The position numbers and the translations under genes were made by a program. DNA of 64,000 nt from Phoma sp. XZ068 (lineage: Eukaryota > Ascomycota > Dothideomycetes > Pleosporales > Didymellaceae), in NCBI GenBank assembly GCA_004835665.1, contig RBKR01000009.1:186001-250000 (forward strand), written 5' to 3'. Position 1 is the first letter of the stretch; the number at the start of each line of letters is the position of its first letter. The notes under the pieces are model-generated. The model saw only the letters and a list, made by a program, of their open reading frames with translations. It had not been told where the DNA came from and made no database searches. Positions 1 to 9,635 of the stretch are shown here, one piece after another.

Positions 1-666
1 GTCGAGCGTCTCATCAAGAAAGCCGAGTTACTTGACTCAGGCGTCTTACAAGGCATGATGGATAAAGGCAGATTGAAGACAGTCAATCCTGCAGATCGAT
101 CCAGCAGGATACCAGAATCTCCGCGCCCGTCCCAACAATCCGCAAATATGCAGCCATACAACATGCCTATGTCACCTACCCGCTCACCTACGCAACCGCA
201 CCATCCAAGTCAGCAACCGTTCGTTCCCCCGGGTCAGCTCGTAGGTCAGAACAATATCGTCATGGAGTTGCCAGGAGATTACTATCACCCCCAGCCGTCG
301 CCGGGTCTTCTCCACCCAAACCACCATCGCCTGTCAAATGCGAGCGACGGATCGACCTCACCAAACATGCCGGACGCACGCTGGTCGCAGGCGTCAAATG
401 ATTATCAAAGTTCAATGAGCTCTCGTCCAAGCTCATACGCTGCATCCGACAACCTCCGCTCACCAGGACTTGATCAAAAGGCATTTACAGCGGAACTGCC
501 CACCATGGAAGAGACACGTGAAGAACACTCCGACCGAACGAAGCGTGAAAGTGAACAAAACGCACACGAATTGAAGTACACGTACAACCCCCAAGATTAT
601 GCACCACAGGCGCACTATGCTGTGCCCCCACAGTACTCCCCGTACAATCCTCAAGGCCCTCAGTGA
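1..666 (+). CDS. C-terminal part of an unrecognised Pro/Ser/Gln-rich protein (5' end outside window)
   Basis: The reading frame is open from the first base and closes with TGA at 664-666, giving 221 residues of a longer protein whose start lies outside the window. The first 20 residues look like the end of a folded region. The rest is disordered: Pro-, Gln-, Ser- and Tyr-rich, with motifs such as SPTRSPTQPHHPSQQ and a tail of Tyr-Pro-Gln repeats (YAPQAHYAVPPQYSPYNPQ). No Cys and no hydrophobic segment is present. I do not recognise the family. The tail style is common in fungal membrane-contact, cortical and RNA-associated proteins, so no function is proposed. A CDS is supported by the long open frame and by composition unlike the flanking DNA. 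Confidence 0.7.
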   Translation, partial: VERLIKKAELLDSGVLQGMMDKGRLKTVNPADRSSRIPESPRPSQQSANMQPYNMPMSPTRSPTQPHHPSQQPFVPPGQLVGQNNIVMELPGDYYHPQPSPGLLHPNHHRLSNASDGSTSPNMPDARWSQASNDYQSSMSSRPSSYAASDNLRSPGLDQKAFTAELPTMEETREEHSDRTKRESEQNAHELKYTYNPQDYAPQAHYAVPPQYSPYNPQGPQ

Positions 667-1362
667 GCTTTCTGGTTACTATTTCTTTATTAAACTGGCG
701 ATTGGCCTTTAGATGTACCGGAAACGATCTTCCTGTTTTTATTTCCGGAACTCGTCATATACCCGCGTTGCGTTGATACAGTATCGCTCTTTCCCAAAAC
801 TGTTCCATTTGTTATGATGTTGGCATCCTGGGCAATATCAGTAACGGACCAAGCTTACGAATTTCCTTTGGTTTGAGATATCCCCCTAGCTACGAATTCA
901 ATGCTACTCCTATCGCCACAAACGGGTCCCACCAGACCTGTGTCATCATCGTTGCGCTGGAAAATGAATGCCGAAGGTGGACCTTCATGGATGATCACGC
1001 GATGCCGTCTGATGAATCACGTTGATTACCTTACTACCGATAAAATATATCCCAGCGAATCAATACACTGTTCGACAGCCGATTCTCCAGTTGCCGTGTT
1101 TCTCCATGGCGTGCGTCAGGCTTGGCCGAGTGTTCATTGAGCTCGTCGCGAGGCTCTGAGCGGGGTTGACCAATCACGCGGCTATTGTGGCCGCCATCTC
1201 CGTCATTGGTACGTGCTTAGTGCTACCCCAGACTGCACCCCAGCACCTAGCGGTGATCTTATCGGTACATAAGCCGTTGACAAGCCTTCTTCCCCTGCAA
1301 CGCCAGACTTCTTGTTACCCACAGTCCTTGAATCCTCATCTTGGAGGATTTCCAATATCGCC
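667..1362. other. Intergenic, no gene seen
   Basis: About 700 bp between the stop of the unrecognised Pro/Ser-rich gene and the start of the MFS permease. Only short overlapping frames without splice logic are present. It must contain the 3' UTR of the first gene and the promoter of the permease. No regulatory motif stands out. Confidence 0.5.
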
Positions 1363-3115
1363 ATGGCTACCGAGAAGGACTACAAAGATCACGATGTGAT
1401 GGGTCCAGGGTTCAACGATCCGGAGCATATCGAATCGGCGCGGGAAGAGGCTATGCATCATGGTCACCTCTCTGCCGAGGAACTGGAAATCGAGAAGAAA
1501 CTGAGGAAGAAGATTGATATGCGAATAATGCCGGTTCTCATCACCATCTACTTGATGAATTACATTGACAGGTACATCAAACTGTTAGTCGGCGAAGGGC
1601 CGCGCTTACCTTTCTTTTGACAGAAACAACTATGCTGCTGCACGTCTACAAGGTCTGGAGGCAGACCTCGGTCTCACTGGCGATCAATATCAAACCGGTC
1701 TTTCGATCTTATTTGTTGGGTAAGTCATCTCAGGGTTCTTGGTTGCATTCACTGACGTTGACCAAGTTACATCCTGATGCAAGTACCTTCTAATATCGTG
1801 CTCAACTGGATTGGCCGACCGTCGTGGTATCTCGGCGCCGCGACCATCGCTTGGGGCCTGGTATCTTGCGTGACGTCTCAAGTCAAGAGCTATCAGGGTA
1901 TTGTAGTGGCGCGCTTCTTCCTTGGTGTCGTAGAAGCACCGTTCTTCCCCGGTTCCTTATTCTACCTAAGTAAATGGTATACAAAGGAGGAACTGGCAAA
2001 GCGCAACGCGATTTTCTACGCTGGTTCGCTAGTGTCGGGTGCGTTCGGCAGTCTCATCGCAGCAGGCATCTTGAGCGGTCTAGACGGAAGTCTTGGGCTG
2101 GCTGCTTGGAAATGGTAAGCATATGTGTACCACATCTCAAGCACGGCTATTAAACCTATTGAACCAGGCTATACATTATCGAAGGCGCCATTACGATGGC
2201 CGTCGGTATCGCAGCAATATTCATCCTACCCGATTTTCCCGAGACTTGGACAGGATTATCGCCAGAGATGAAGCGCGTCGCCCTCAGACGTCTCGCTATC
2301 GATGCTGCTGAAGCTGATGTTGACGAAGCTGGTGGTATGAGCCAGATCAAGGGCATGAAACTTGCTTTCACAGACCCCAAAACTTGCATCCGTGAGTCAA
2401 GACCCCTCTTCATCATGTGGGTTGATAATAACACTCATTAGTTGCGGTTGCGTACATGGGTATCACCGGCTCTGCCGGCTTCCAGAACTTCTTCCCCACT
2501 CTCACACAAACACTGGGCTACTCTCGAATCATCTCCCTCCTCCTCGTCGCTCCGCCTTACGTCTTCATGGTCTTCTACTCCTACGGTCACTGCTACCTTT
2601 CCGACCATCTCGGCAAGCGCTTCTGGTTCCTAACGTACCCCGTTTTTGTATCGATCGTGGGATTTCTGATCTTCATGTTCACCGATGACTTTGGACCCCG
2701 CTACTTCTCCTTCTTCTTGATGAACTTCGTCTTCGCCCAGAACGGCACGATTTACGCTTGGATTTCGAACGCCATTCCGCGTCCACCCGCTAAACGTGCG
2801 GCCGCGCTAGCTTTCATCAATTCCATTGGCAACTCCGCCTCGATCTGGACGCCGTTTACCTATTTCCCTAGCTCGAAGCCTCATTATCGGCCTGCGCTCG
2901 GCGTGTGTATTGGTTTGCAAGTGCTGAGTCTGGCATGCTTCATCCTGATGAAATTCTATCTTGAAGCACAGAACAGGCAGATGGCACGATTGGAGAACGA
3001 AGATAGTCAGTTGACGGAGAAAGATATGAAGAGGTTGAGGAAGACGGCGGAGCTGGAGGGCATCGATATTGCGGCTGCTAGGGTGTTGCAGAAGGGTTAC
3101 CGGTTTATGATCTAA
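1363..3115 (+). CDS. MFS permease, anion:cation symporter (Dal5/allantoate permease) family
   Basis: Five exons: 1363-1571, 1624-1719, 1767-2114, 2168-2391 and 2442-3115, encoding 516 aa. The four introns are 46-53 nt with GT/AG ends, and the phases agree. The hydrophilic N-terminus is followed by KIDMRIMPVLITIYLMNYIDRNN, the start of TM1 in this family. Then come the substrate-pore region (GYILMQVPSNIVLNWIGRPS), RFFLGVVEAPFFPGSLFYLS, and 12 predicted TM segments in total. Family members move organic anions and vitamins (allantoate, nicotinate, biotin, pantothenate) across the plasma membrane with protons; the substrate cannot be told from sequence. The start ATG at 1363 follows GCC and is the first in the exon frame with a plausible N-terminus. 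Its neighbours give no pathway hint. Confidence 0.9.
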
Positions 3116-3825
3116 TCAGGCGATTTTGTTTCTAGTACTTAGCGCAACAAGGTGCTCCTAGGAGCTGATTATTCGCTGAAGAAGCTTAGCTTACAAGCAC
3201 AAGCACAGCGTGGACCTTCTTGTTGGTTAAGCACCATTTAATCTTTAAGTTTAATGCTATTTTGTTGGATATATTGTGACTGAAATTCAGACAGGATTTT
3301 GACAACCCACCCTGTTGCATAACCTGCGGGTACGCGACAACAAGGGCAGCGCGTTGAGAGTAAGTAGATATGTGGGAAACACTGTTTTGCAGGAAGTCTC
3401 ATAGTTGATTTACATCAAGGGAATTGTGCTTGATAGAGTACCAGACAAAAGCGGGTACACTAACAACTATGCAAACGTTTGACTTCCACCTTGACTCGAG
3501 CCATCTATGAAAAGGGATTCGGCTGGTTTCGACGGTGCCTTTCTTCAGTTGAGTAGAAGAACAAGATCTGCGCAGCATCGGGGTTATACTTTTGAAGATT
3601 TTGGGAGGTAGGGTAGAGCAAAAGAGTGATGCTATTATGTGCTATAAATTATGACCCGAGCGTCATGCTCAAAGAATGACCAGGGTCTATCAAAATGCAA
3701 AAAGAACAAGCAAGGACAACGCCGTAGTCTAAATATGCCCCAAAACCGTAGCTATGCAACAAACCATTCCATTTCCCCTAAGAAGTTCCGTCTTAACAGT
3801 CACCACTGTGCAGAAATCGAGTCGT
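3116..3825. other. Convergent intergenic region, no gene seen
   Basis: About 700 bp between two converging genes (MFS permease and secreted duplicated protein). It is AT-rich around 3230-3290. No supported ORF, repeat or RNA gene was seen. Confidence 0.5.
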
Positions 3826-4617
3826 TTAAGCAGAAGCCTTGACAAAAGCGGGGTCGCAGATGACAGCGCTGGTATCAACGTTGATCGGCTCACCGTTCTC
3901 GTCGATGAATGCCCAAGGACCGTTTCCACCGTCGGCAAAGGTGGTGTCGACGTTTTGACCGCGCCTGCCAGTGATGGGGTTACCGGCATTGTCGAGGACC
4001 TGGCACCTCAAGTCCTGCTTCTCGACCGCAGGGTCGAGCGTGAGCTCGAAAGTGTTGACATCTGCGCCACCTGCGGGCTGAATCTCGCGAACGAGACCAC
4101 CCTCTTCGAATGCAACGTTACGTGCAAATTCGCTGAGGCCAGAGATCCGGACGTTGATAGGAGGCTGTGCGATGGGGGTAGGGGAAGGGGCAGCGGCGCC
4201 GGCGGTAGGAGCGACAGCGACGGCCTTCACAAAGCTAGGGTCGCAGATGATGGTAGCAACGTTTTGCGCACCACTCTCGAAGGTCCAGGATCCGGCATCG
4301 CCGTCGGCAAATGTGGTGTCGCGGTTGCCATTTCGAAGCACGACGATGGGCTGGTTCTGTGCATTGCGCACCTGGCAGCGAAGACCTTGCTGCTTCACGC
4401 CTTTGCCGACCTCAAGAGCAACGGTGTTGAAGGGCCCAGAGGAGCCGACAGGGCGCTTGACTTGACGCGGACCCTCTTCGAAGGCGGTCTGGGTGGCGAG
4501 CTCTCCAGGACCGGACAGTTGAACGCGGATGGATTTGTCCGAAGTTTGGCGACGGGCTGGTCGTGCCAGGGCAGAAGTGGCAAAGAGCGCGGAGAGGAAA
4601 ATGGTCGAGTACTGCAT
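3826..4617 (-). CDS. Secreted protein with two tandem copies of a ~105-residue module
   Basis: Single exon, 263 aa. Residues 1-18 form a clear signal peptide ending ALA, followed by a dibasic RR at 22-23 that could be a Kex2-type processing site. The mature part consists of two related modules (about residues 30-132 and 154-263) joined by an Ala/Pro/Thr linker (about 133-153). Both modules share, in order, an FEEG motif, an LRCQV segment, a DTTFADG motif and an ICDPxFVKA ending, so each has two Cys in matching places and probably one disulfide. I do not recognise a named domain. A role as cell-wall protein or secreted effector is possible but is inference. The opposite strand also has a long open frame here, which I regard as a shadow: signal peptide, repeats and composition all support the minus strand. 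Confidence 0.85.
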   Translation of the reverse strand: MQYSTIFLSALFATSALARPARRQTSDKSIRVQLSGPGELATQTAFEEGPRQVKRPVGSSGPFNTVALEVGKGVKQQGLRCQVRNAQNQPIVVLRNGNRDTTFADGDAGSWTFESGAQNVATIICDPSFVKAVAVAPTAGAAAPSPTPIAQPPINVRISGLSEFARNVAFEEGGLVREIQPAGGADVNTFELTLDPAVEKQDLRCQVLDNAGNPITGRRGQNVDTTFADGGNGPWAFIDENGEPINVDTSAVICDPAFVKASA

Positions 4618-5231
4618 AGTGGAGATTATTGGGTTTTTTTGTGAATTTATCTAAGAAGATAGAAAGAAGTAAAATCCAAGGAAATGGAAGAAAAAGGTGG
4701 AAAAGTAGTGATTGTTTGTTGATTGATGGTGTTGTGATAATGATTTGACCAGCGACACCGTCGTGTTCTTATAGAACCTATGTTCATGCCTGGTAAGCCA
4801 GTACGTACATTCAACATTGCAACTATAATTGATTTCCACTTACAAAGTGTCGGACAAAGCATGGCTGAGTATGGCGGTCCATCATCCAACTCTTGGCGGC
4901 TGACATGTTTCCACCGCAACCCCTGAAAGGGCCAATCATTTAAGCGCACACACTATCTCAGCCTTCCCGGGATCGTCAGCAGCCGAACATAGCCTGCCGT
5001 GTTGTTTGAAACATCTTTGGACTGTAAGCTTCTCGAAACAGTCGTCGATTTCTAATTCATATGTTCTTGGCCCCCATGGAAGGGCACGTAATGTCGGTGC
5101 GCGCAAAACATTCTCGTTATATCATGCCTAGACTCTTGTACTGCGTGGAAGTGACACGACAGCCAATGATTCTCAAGGCACGATGGAATGAGTCCAGTTC
5201 TCTGATTGAAACGTTGGCTGCTGTAGCCTAC
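4618..5231. other. Intergenic, promoter side of the duplicated secreted protein
   Basis: About 610 bp between the start of the secreted protein (minus strand) and the 3' end of the Zn2Cys6 regulator. A pyrimidine-rich tract in the minus-strand sense lies just upstream of the secreted protein start (4630-4700), as is common for highly expressed fungal genes. No further gene is supported. Confidence 0.45.
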
Positions 5232-6822
5232 TCATCTTGCTTTCCGGAGGTCCGAGTACAGTCCTCTGCCTACCTCCTCTTCATACACGAAACGCGTGTC
5301 CGGACTCATTGGGTCATTAAAGGCGGCAAGAGGCAGTTGCGTTGCCGCACAGAGTGAGCTGACCAGCTCAGGACGCAACTCATTGATCTTGGCAAAAAGC
5401 AAAGGCACGAACTTGTTTGTGCCACCAGGAAGCTTTGTCAAGAGACAAACCACTTGCGTCAAGTAGTCGACCGGGCCTAGATCCATCTGTGAAGCCGACA
5501 CAGAAATGAACGGGAGCACGTCTGCGACCGCACAAGCGATATCAAACACTTTTTCAGTCTGTTAGGGTTAGTTTGGTGACATCCCAGGGTCGAGTTCGGC
5601 TTACCATGCCCACACCATGAACCTGCAAGCTTCCAATTGGCAGCTTCATTGCAAGAATAGTCAAATCGGTTGCGACTGCTATTGGGTATCTGAATGTCAA
5701 GCATTCGTAGACTGATTCGGTCGACAAGAAGCTGAAGCGCGGAAATAATTCCCATAGTTTAATACGTAGCCAGAACTGGGATACTCGAAGGTTCGCCATC
5801 TCTTCATTGGACACCTCTAGGTTAGCTGGTAGAGCTGTGCGAACATCGCGCTCGAGTTCAAGCAGCCACTCTTTGCTGCAGCCTTTGCTGGACCCATTCC
5901 AAACTGCGAAGAAGATTTCGTCAAGCGGTCGAAACACGGAAGCGAGGAGCTGAAGACCAGGAGCATCTGTACTACTGAGCGTGGGACTAGACGAAGTGAT
6001 CTGGAGTGTAATCGGCCGACTTCTCCGTACGCCGTGGGACCTACCGAGAGTAAATAAAGCTTCTGCATGTAGTCAAGCATCGGTGTACCTTTCAGATATA
6101 AGAAGGATCCAAAACATGCAGCTGTCCGCCCTTTGATCGTACCAGCTGACTGTATCCCTCTTTAGCATAGTGAAGAGTGTTGTGGCTTCACGAAGGTAGA
6201 ACCAGCCTTGTTGGTAGTCTCCAAGTCCTGCGTAAGCCCCATATAGAAAGAATGAAATGAGCATTGACCGCGGCGTTGAATCTGTGATGCGCGTATGGTC
6301 TTGGACCCGGAGTGCATCGTTCAGGCTCCGGCGCCCTACGTCGTCTCCGTAGTAGACCTGCTGATGATGGCAAATGTCTTCGAGGGCGTTCCCAAAGTTC
6401 GCAACGTAAGCGCAAAAGGCCAGAACAAACTGGCGTGACACGAGCGAAGTTCTCGCGAGCTCCACCTCTGTTTTCAGAGCGTACTGCGTCAAGACAGGGA
6501 CAACTAGCTGTATGCGATGAACGTAGGCGTCAATACACGCCTGCACAAAGGATGTGTCGGAATTGTAAGGCGTTGTCAGAGGCGATTGAGTTGACTCGCT
6601 CGAACCTGATGGGGACACGGCATGCTGTATTTGACTGCCCCTCAACTCATTCAGAACAGTAGCCCTGGCACCTCTGTTCCCTCCTTGTCTTCTTGGTGAA
6701 TCGTAGGCGCACGTCAAGCTCGCCGACATGCAGCCTGAACAGGGTTGGTGCCCATTGCATTTGACCTTTCGGCGCCGGCAAGCGTCACAGGCTTTTGGAA
6801 CCACTTTCCTTGTGGACGCCAT
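5232..6822 (-). CDS. Zn2Cys6 transcription factor, probable maltose-cluster regulator
   Basis: Three exons: 6822-6089, 6040-5605 and 5558-5232 (498 aa). The introns are 48 and 46 nt. The N-terminus carries a perfect binuclear cluster, C-x2-C-x6-C-x5-C-x2-C-x6-C, at residues 12-38 (KACDACRRRKVKC...), followed by a basic linker and RATVLNELR, seen in fungal maltose/amylose activators. The middle region has the fungal-specific MHR domain signature (CMFWILLISER, then RRSRPITLQ). It is expected to bind CGG triplets in the nucleus. Its neighbours are a sugar porter on the same strand and an alpha-glucosidase beyond it, the usual composition of a MAL locus, so it is the likely activator of both. Regulator identity rests on motif and context; the inducer is not known. 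Confidence 0.87.
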
Positions 6823-7137
6823 CCGTATTGTCAGTAATCGTCTGGAGGGCGGCTATCCATTTCGTAAATCCCACTGGCCCAAGAGATAGCGGCGCACCTG
6901 ATGTTTGTTGAACGAAAAGTCGCGAATGCGGACGCGTCGAAGCGCTCGGCCCGGGCGGGGAACATGACATTAATGAAGGTACACGTGATGTCTGCTTCAA
7001 AATCATCGCAAACCTTCAGCTTTGCCGTGGAGGATGTTAGACCGCCGATACGAACTACGAATCTCATACTGCTATGATTATTGAGTGGTGGTGCTTCGAT
7101 TGATGTACGGCATGGGCATAGTAAAGCTAGTTTCTTC
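6823..7137. other. Promoter of the Zn2Cys6 regulator / 3' end of the sugar porter
   Basis: A 315 bp spacer between two genes on the same strand. It holds the upstream region of the regulator and the downstream region of the porter. Several CGG/CCG triplets occur (for example at 6849 and near 6950) but no regular array is seen. Confidence 0.4.
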
Positions 7138-8952
7138 TTACTCTTTCCACTCAGGCTTCGCGGCGTCCTTCCCTTCAGGCTTCTCCACATCGATGCCTCG
7201 ACCATAAGGGTCTACTTGTGTGCTCGCGAACTTCCTTGCGCTGACCTTGCCCTCAAACAATGCATCAAGCTCGGCGTATGTTCTGCCCTTCGGTTCGGGT
7301 AGTCTAAAGTACACCCAAACGACCACGCAGCCGCAGGTACCAGCCCAAAAGTATGCCGTCTTCGCTCCCCAAGCCCAACCACCGCTACCGAGTTGGTAGT
7401 TGGTCAGGACGTTGACGATAATGTTCGATATGTTATACAGCGCACGAGCGAGGTTGATCGTCTTCGACTTTAACCGTGTTGACGGCATCTCGGCAACGAT
7501 CGAGTATGTTACTGGGCCAATCGTGAAGTCGTACACGAAGACAAACACGATGAGAACAGCACCAATCGCCCAATTCGAAGCGTCATTCCCAGCAAAAGAA
7601 CACGAACCGACGATGATCAACAGCACAAACAATGTGCAAGCTCCCGAAAAGTGGATGGTACGACGGCCGAGCTTTTGCATCAAAAACCACGATCCCATCG
7701 TACCAATCAGGCCGAGGGCGAGAGAGATCATCGACATGTTGAACGACTGCACGGTAGGCAGTCCTGCCTGTTGCATGAAGTACGCACTAAAACGCTTAAG
7801 TTTTGAGACCTCAACAAGAAGAAAGCACTTACAAGTAACCCATGATGTTGGTACCACAGATAGTCTGAGCGATCCACGCAAAGCACACAATCTCCGTTCG
7901 TCGAAGATCGGTGCCTTTGAACAAATCTCTCCATCTCGTGCCTTCCTTCATGTTCTTCTCCATTTCATTAGTGTGTTCGATCATCGCAATTGTTTCGTCA
8001 GGGTTGAAATTCGGATCACTCTTGGGTGAGGTAAGGCGGAGAAGCGCGGCTCGAGCACCAGCCTTGTCCCCTCGACGAACGTGCCACCAAGGCGACTCTG
8101 GGGCGAGTGCAACTCCAATCGCAATCGGAATTGGCCAGATCCACTGAATCGCGAAGGGGATTCGGTATGCCCATTGATCTTGGCGTAGGACACAGGCCCG
8201 ATTGACGCCGGCAGCGATGAACTGACCCATGACCCAGCACCTACTCACAATCAGTCAAAGGTCACGCAACCCGTAAGGCAAGCTCACATGTTTACGAATG
8301 TCGTCAAGATTGGGCGCAACTGCACAGGTGCAACTTCAGATGCATATTGAGTTGTCAAAGTCTGGAACCTGCGACATATCAGTGCCCGAATCTTGTTGTT
8401 TGATGTGAGTCACTTACATGCCCCATGGGATGCCACAGAAGACTTCGCCAATAACAAGCGTTTGCACATTGGGAGCGAAGAATAGAATGAAGATGAAACC
8501 TGTCATCGCGATCAAGGCGCCTATCATGGTCTTGCGGTAGCCATAACGCTCGCTAACGAAGCCATTGATGAGCAGACCGATGACCTCTCCAGCGCGGGCG
8601 CCATTGGATCTATGATTCATTGTCAGTCTAGTCTGCGCAAAACTCTTGGGATCATGGCTTACAATGCGCTCTGCCAACTCGGTTGGACCGCCCACTTCCC
8701 AGTCTTCTCGTTCAGTACACCATACTTCTGGCTGAACATTGGACTTCCATACAGCGATCCAAGAAGGGCGAGATCATAACCCTCCATGATCAGTGCACTT
8801 GAAAGAACGACAGACCAACCAACAGCCTTTGGATACAACTTAATGGCTTGGAATAAGCCCATCGACTTTTCGTCATCTGCGGCATGCTGGGCCTCTTCGT
8901 TCGGAGCGACGAGATGCGCCGCAATGGGCTGCTGGGTTTCCTTGTCTGTCAT
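7138..8952 (-). CDS. MFS sugar porter, maltose permease type
   Basis: Five exons: 8952-8663, 8609-8418, 8368-8288, 8240-7833 and 7786-7138, encoding 539 aa. All phases agree. Sugar-porter signatures are present in order: the loop motif GFVSERYGYRKT, PESPWWHVRRGD at mid-protein, LGRRT after TM8 and PEPKGRTYAELD after TM12. The last replaces the usual PETKGR Thr by Pro, a common variant. The acidic and Gln-rich N-terminus and the overall style match the maltose/alpha-glucoside H+ symporters of the plasma membrane. The start at 8952 (MTDKETQQ) was chosen because it has G at -3 and a typical N-terminus; two further in-frame ATGs upstream (9000 and 9027) would add 16 or 25 residues. Divergent from the alpha-glucosidase, so uptake and hydrolysis are probably co-regulated. 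Confidence 0.88.
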
Positions 8953-9635
8953 GTCGACAATGCTAAGAGAAGATACTGATGGGAGACGTTGTTGCAACAT
9001 CAAGGCATCGTGTGATTTATATGTCAACCATGCGGTCAGGGATGATCGTTTCCAAACTCAGTCCATCCGTCGGACGGCAAACCTGGGGTCAAGCGAATGC
9101 TCCACAATTTCCTTCTGCAATACCCCATGATTCACACTCCCAAGTCGAGGGCGTTTACACTAGGCCCAGAGCATTGGAAAGTACCCTGTTCACGCGAGCT
9201 GACAGGGGCTTTCCGCACTGCCGGGCACTGTGGGGTGCACGAAAATCTCAAAGTTCATCGGAGCCAAGGTCGGAGTATCATGGAGCCAAGTCGGAAGCAC
9301 GCGGGCCAAGTCGGAGACATCAACGTGCGGGGCGCTTTATGAATTGCGTAGTTGCTTGACCTTCAACGAGCCAATCGTGTGCAATACAGTCTCTTGACGC
9401 TATGTGACGCTCTGCAACAGAGAGTGGCTAGCGCCACCTGTCGCCCAGATATCCATTGTTTATGAGCCTCCTCCTCAAACGTCTCATACTTTTCCGGCAG
9501 TGTTCAGCGTCAATTACCCTAGAACTCTTTACCAACCGCTCTTTGTAGCCTACTTGACGGCTGTATCATCCTTCTTTACATTACAATATATACTGAGGAA
9601 GCGATACCCTACATTACTGACAGATCCAATCCAGC
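8953..9635. promoter_or_regulatory. Bidirectional promoter between sugar porter and alpha-glucosidase
   Basis: A 683 bp divergent spacer. It contains several CGG triplets, including a direct array at 9263-9315, a CGTCGGACGG element near 9069-9078, and pyrimidine-rich DNA before the alpha-glucosidase start. Such spacers in MAL-type clusters carry the binding sites of the Zn2Cys6 activator that controls both genes. That the adjacent regulator binds here is inference. Confidence 0.6.
9263..9315 (+). promoter_or_regulatory. Three GCCAAG(G)TCGGA direct repeats, candidate activator operator array
   Basis: Copies at 9263-9274 (GCCAAGGTCGGA), 9285-9295 and 9305-9315 (both GCCAAGTCGGA), spaced 22 and 20 bp, about two helical turns. 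Each ends in a CGG triplet, and upstream CGG triplets give CGG-N9-CGG and CGG-N7-CGG pairs. Zn2Cys6 proteins bind paired CGG, and a Zn2Cys6 gene lies in the cluster, so this is the best operator candidate in the shared promoter. Confidence 0.55.

Noticed and set aside
3754..4644. 296-codon open frame on the plus strand across the secreted protein
   Set aside because: It lies fully antisense to a gene with signal peptide, duplicated module and paired Cys. Its own translation has no domain, and its openness follows from the codon use of the opposite strand.
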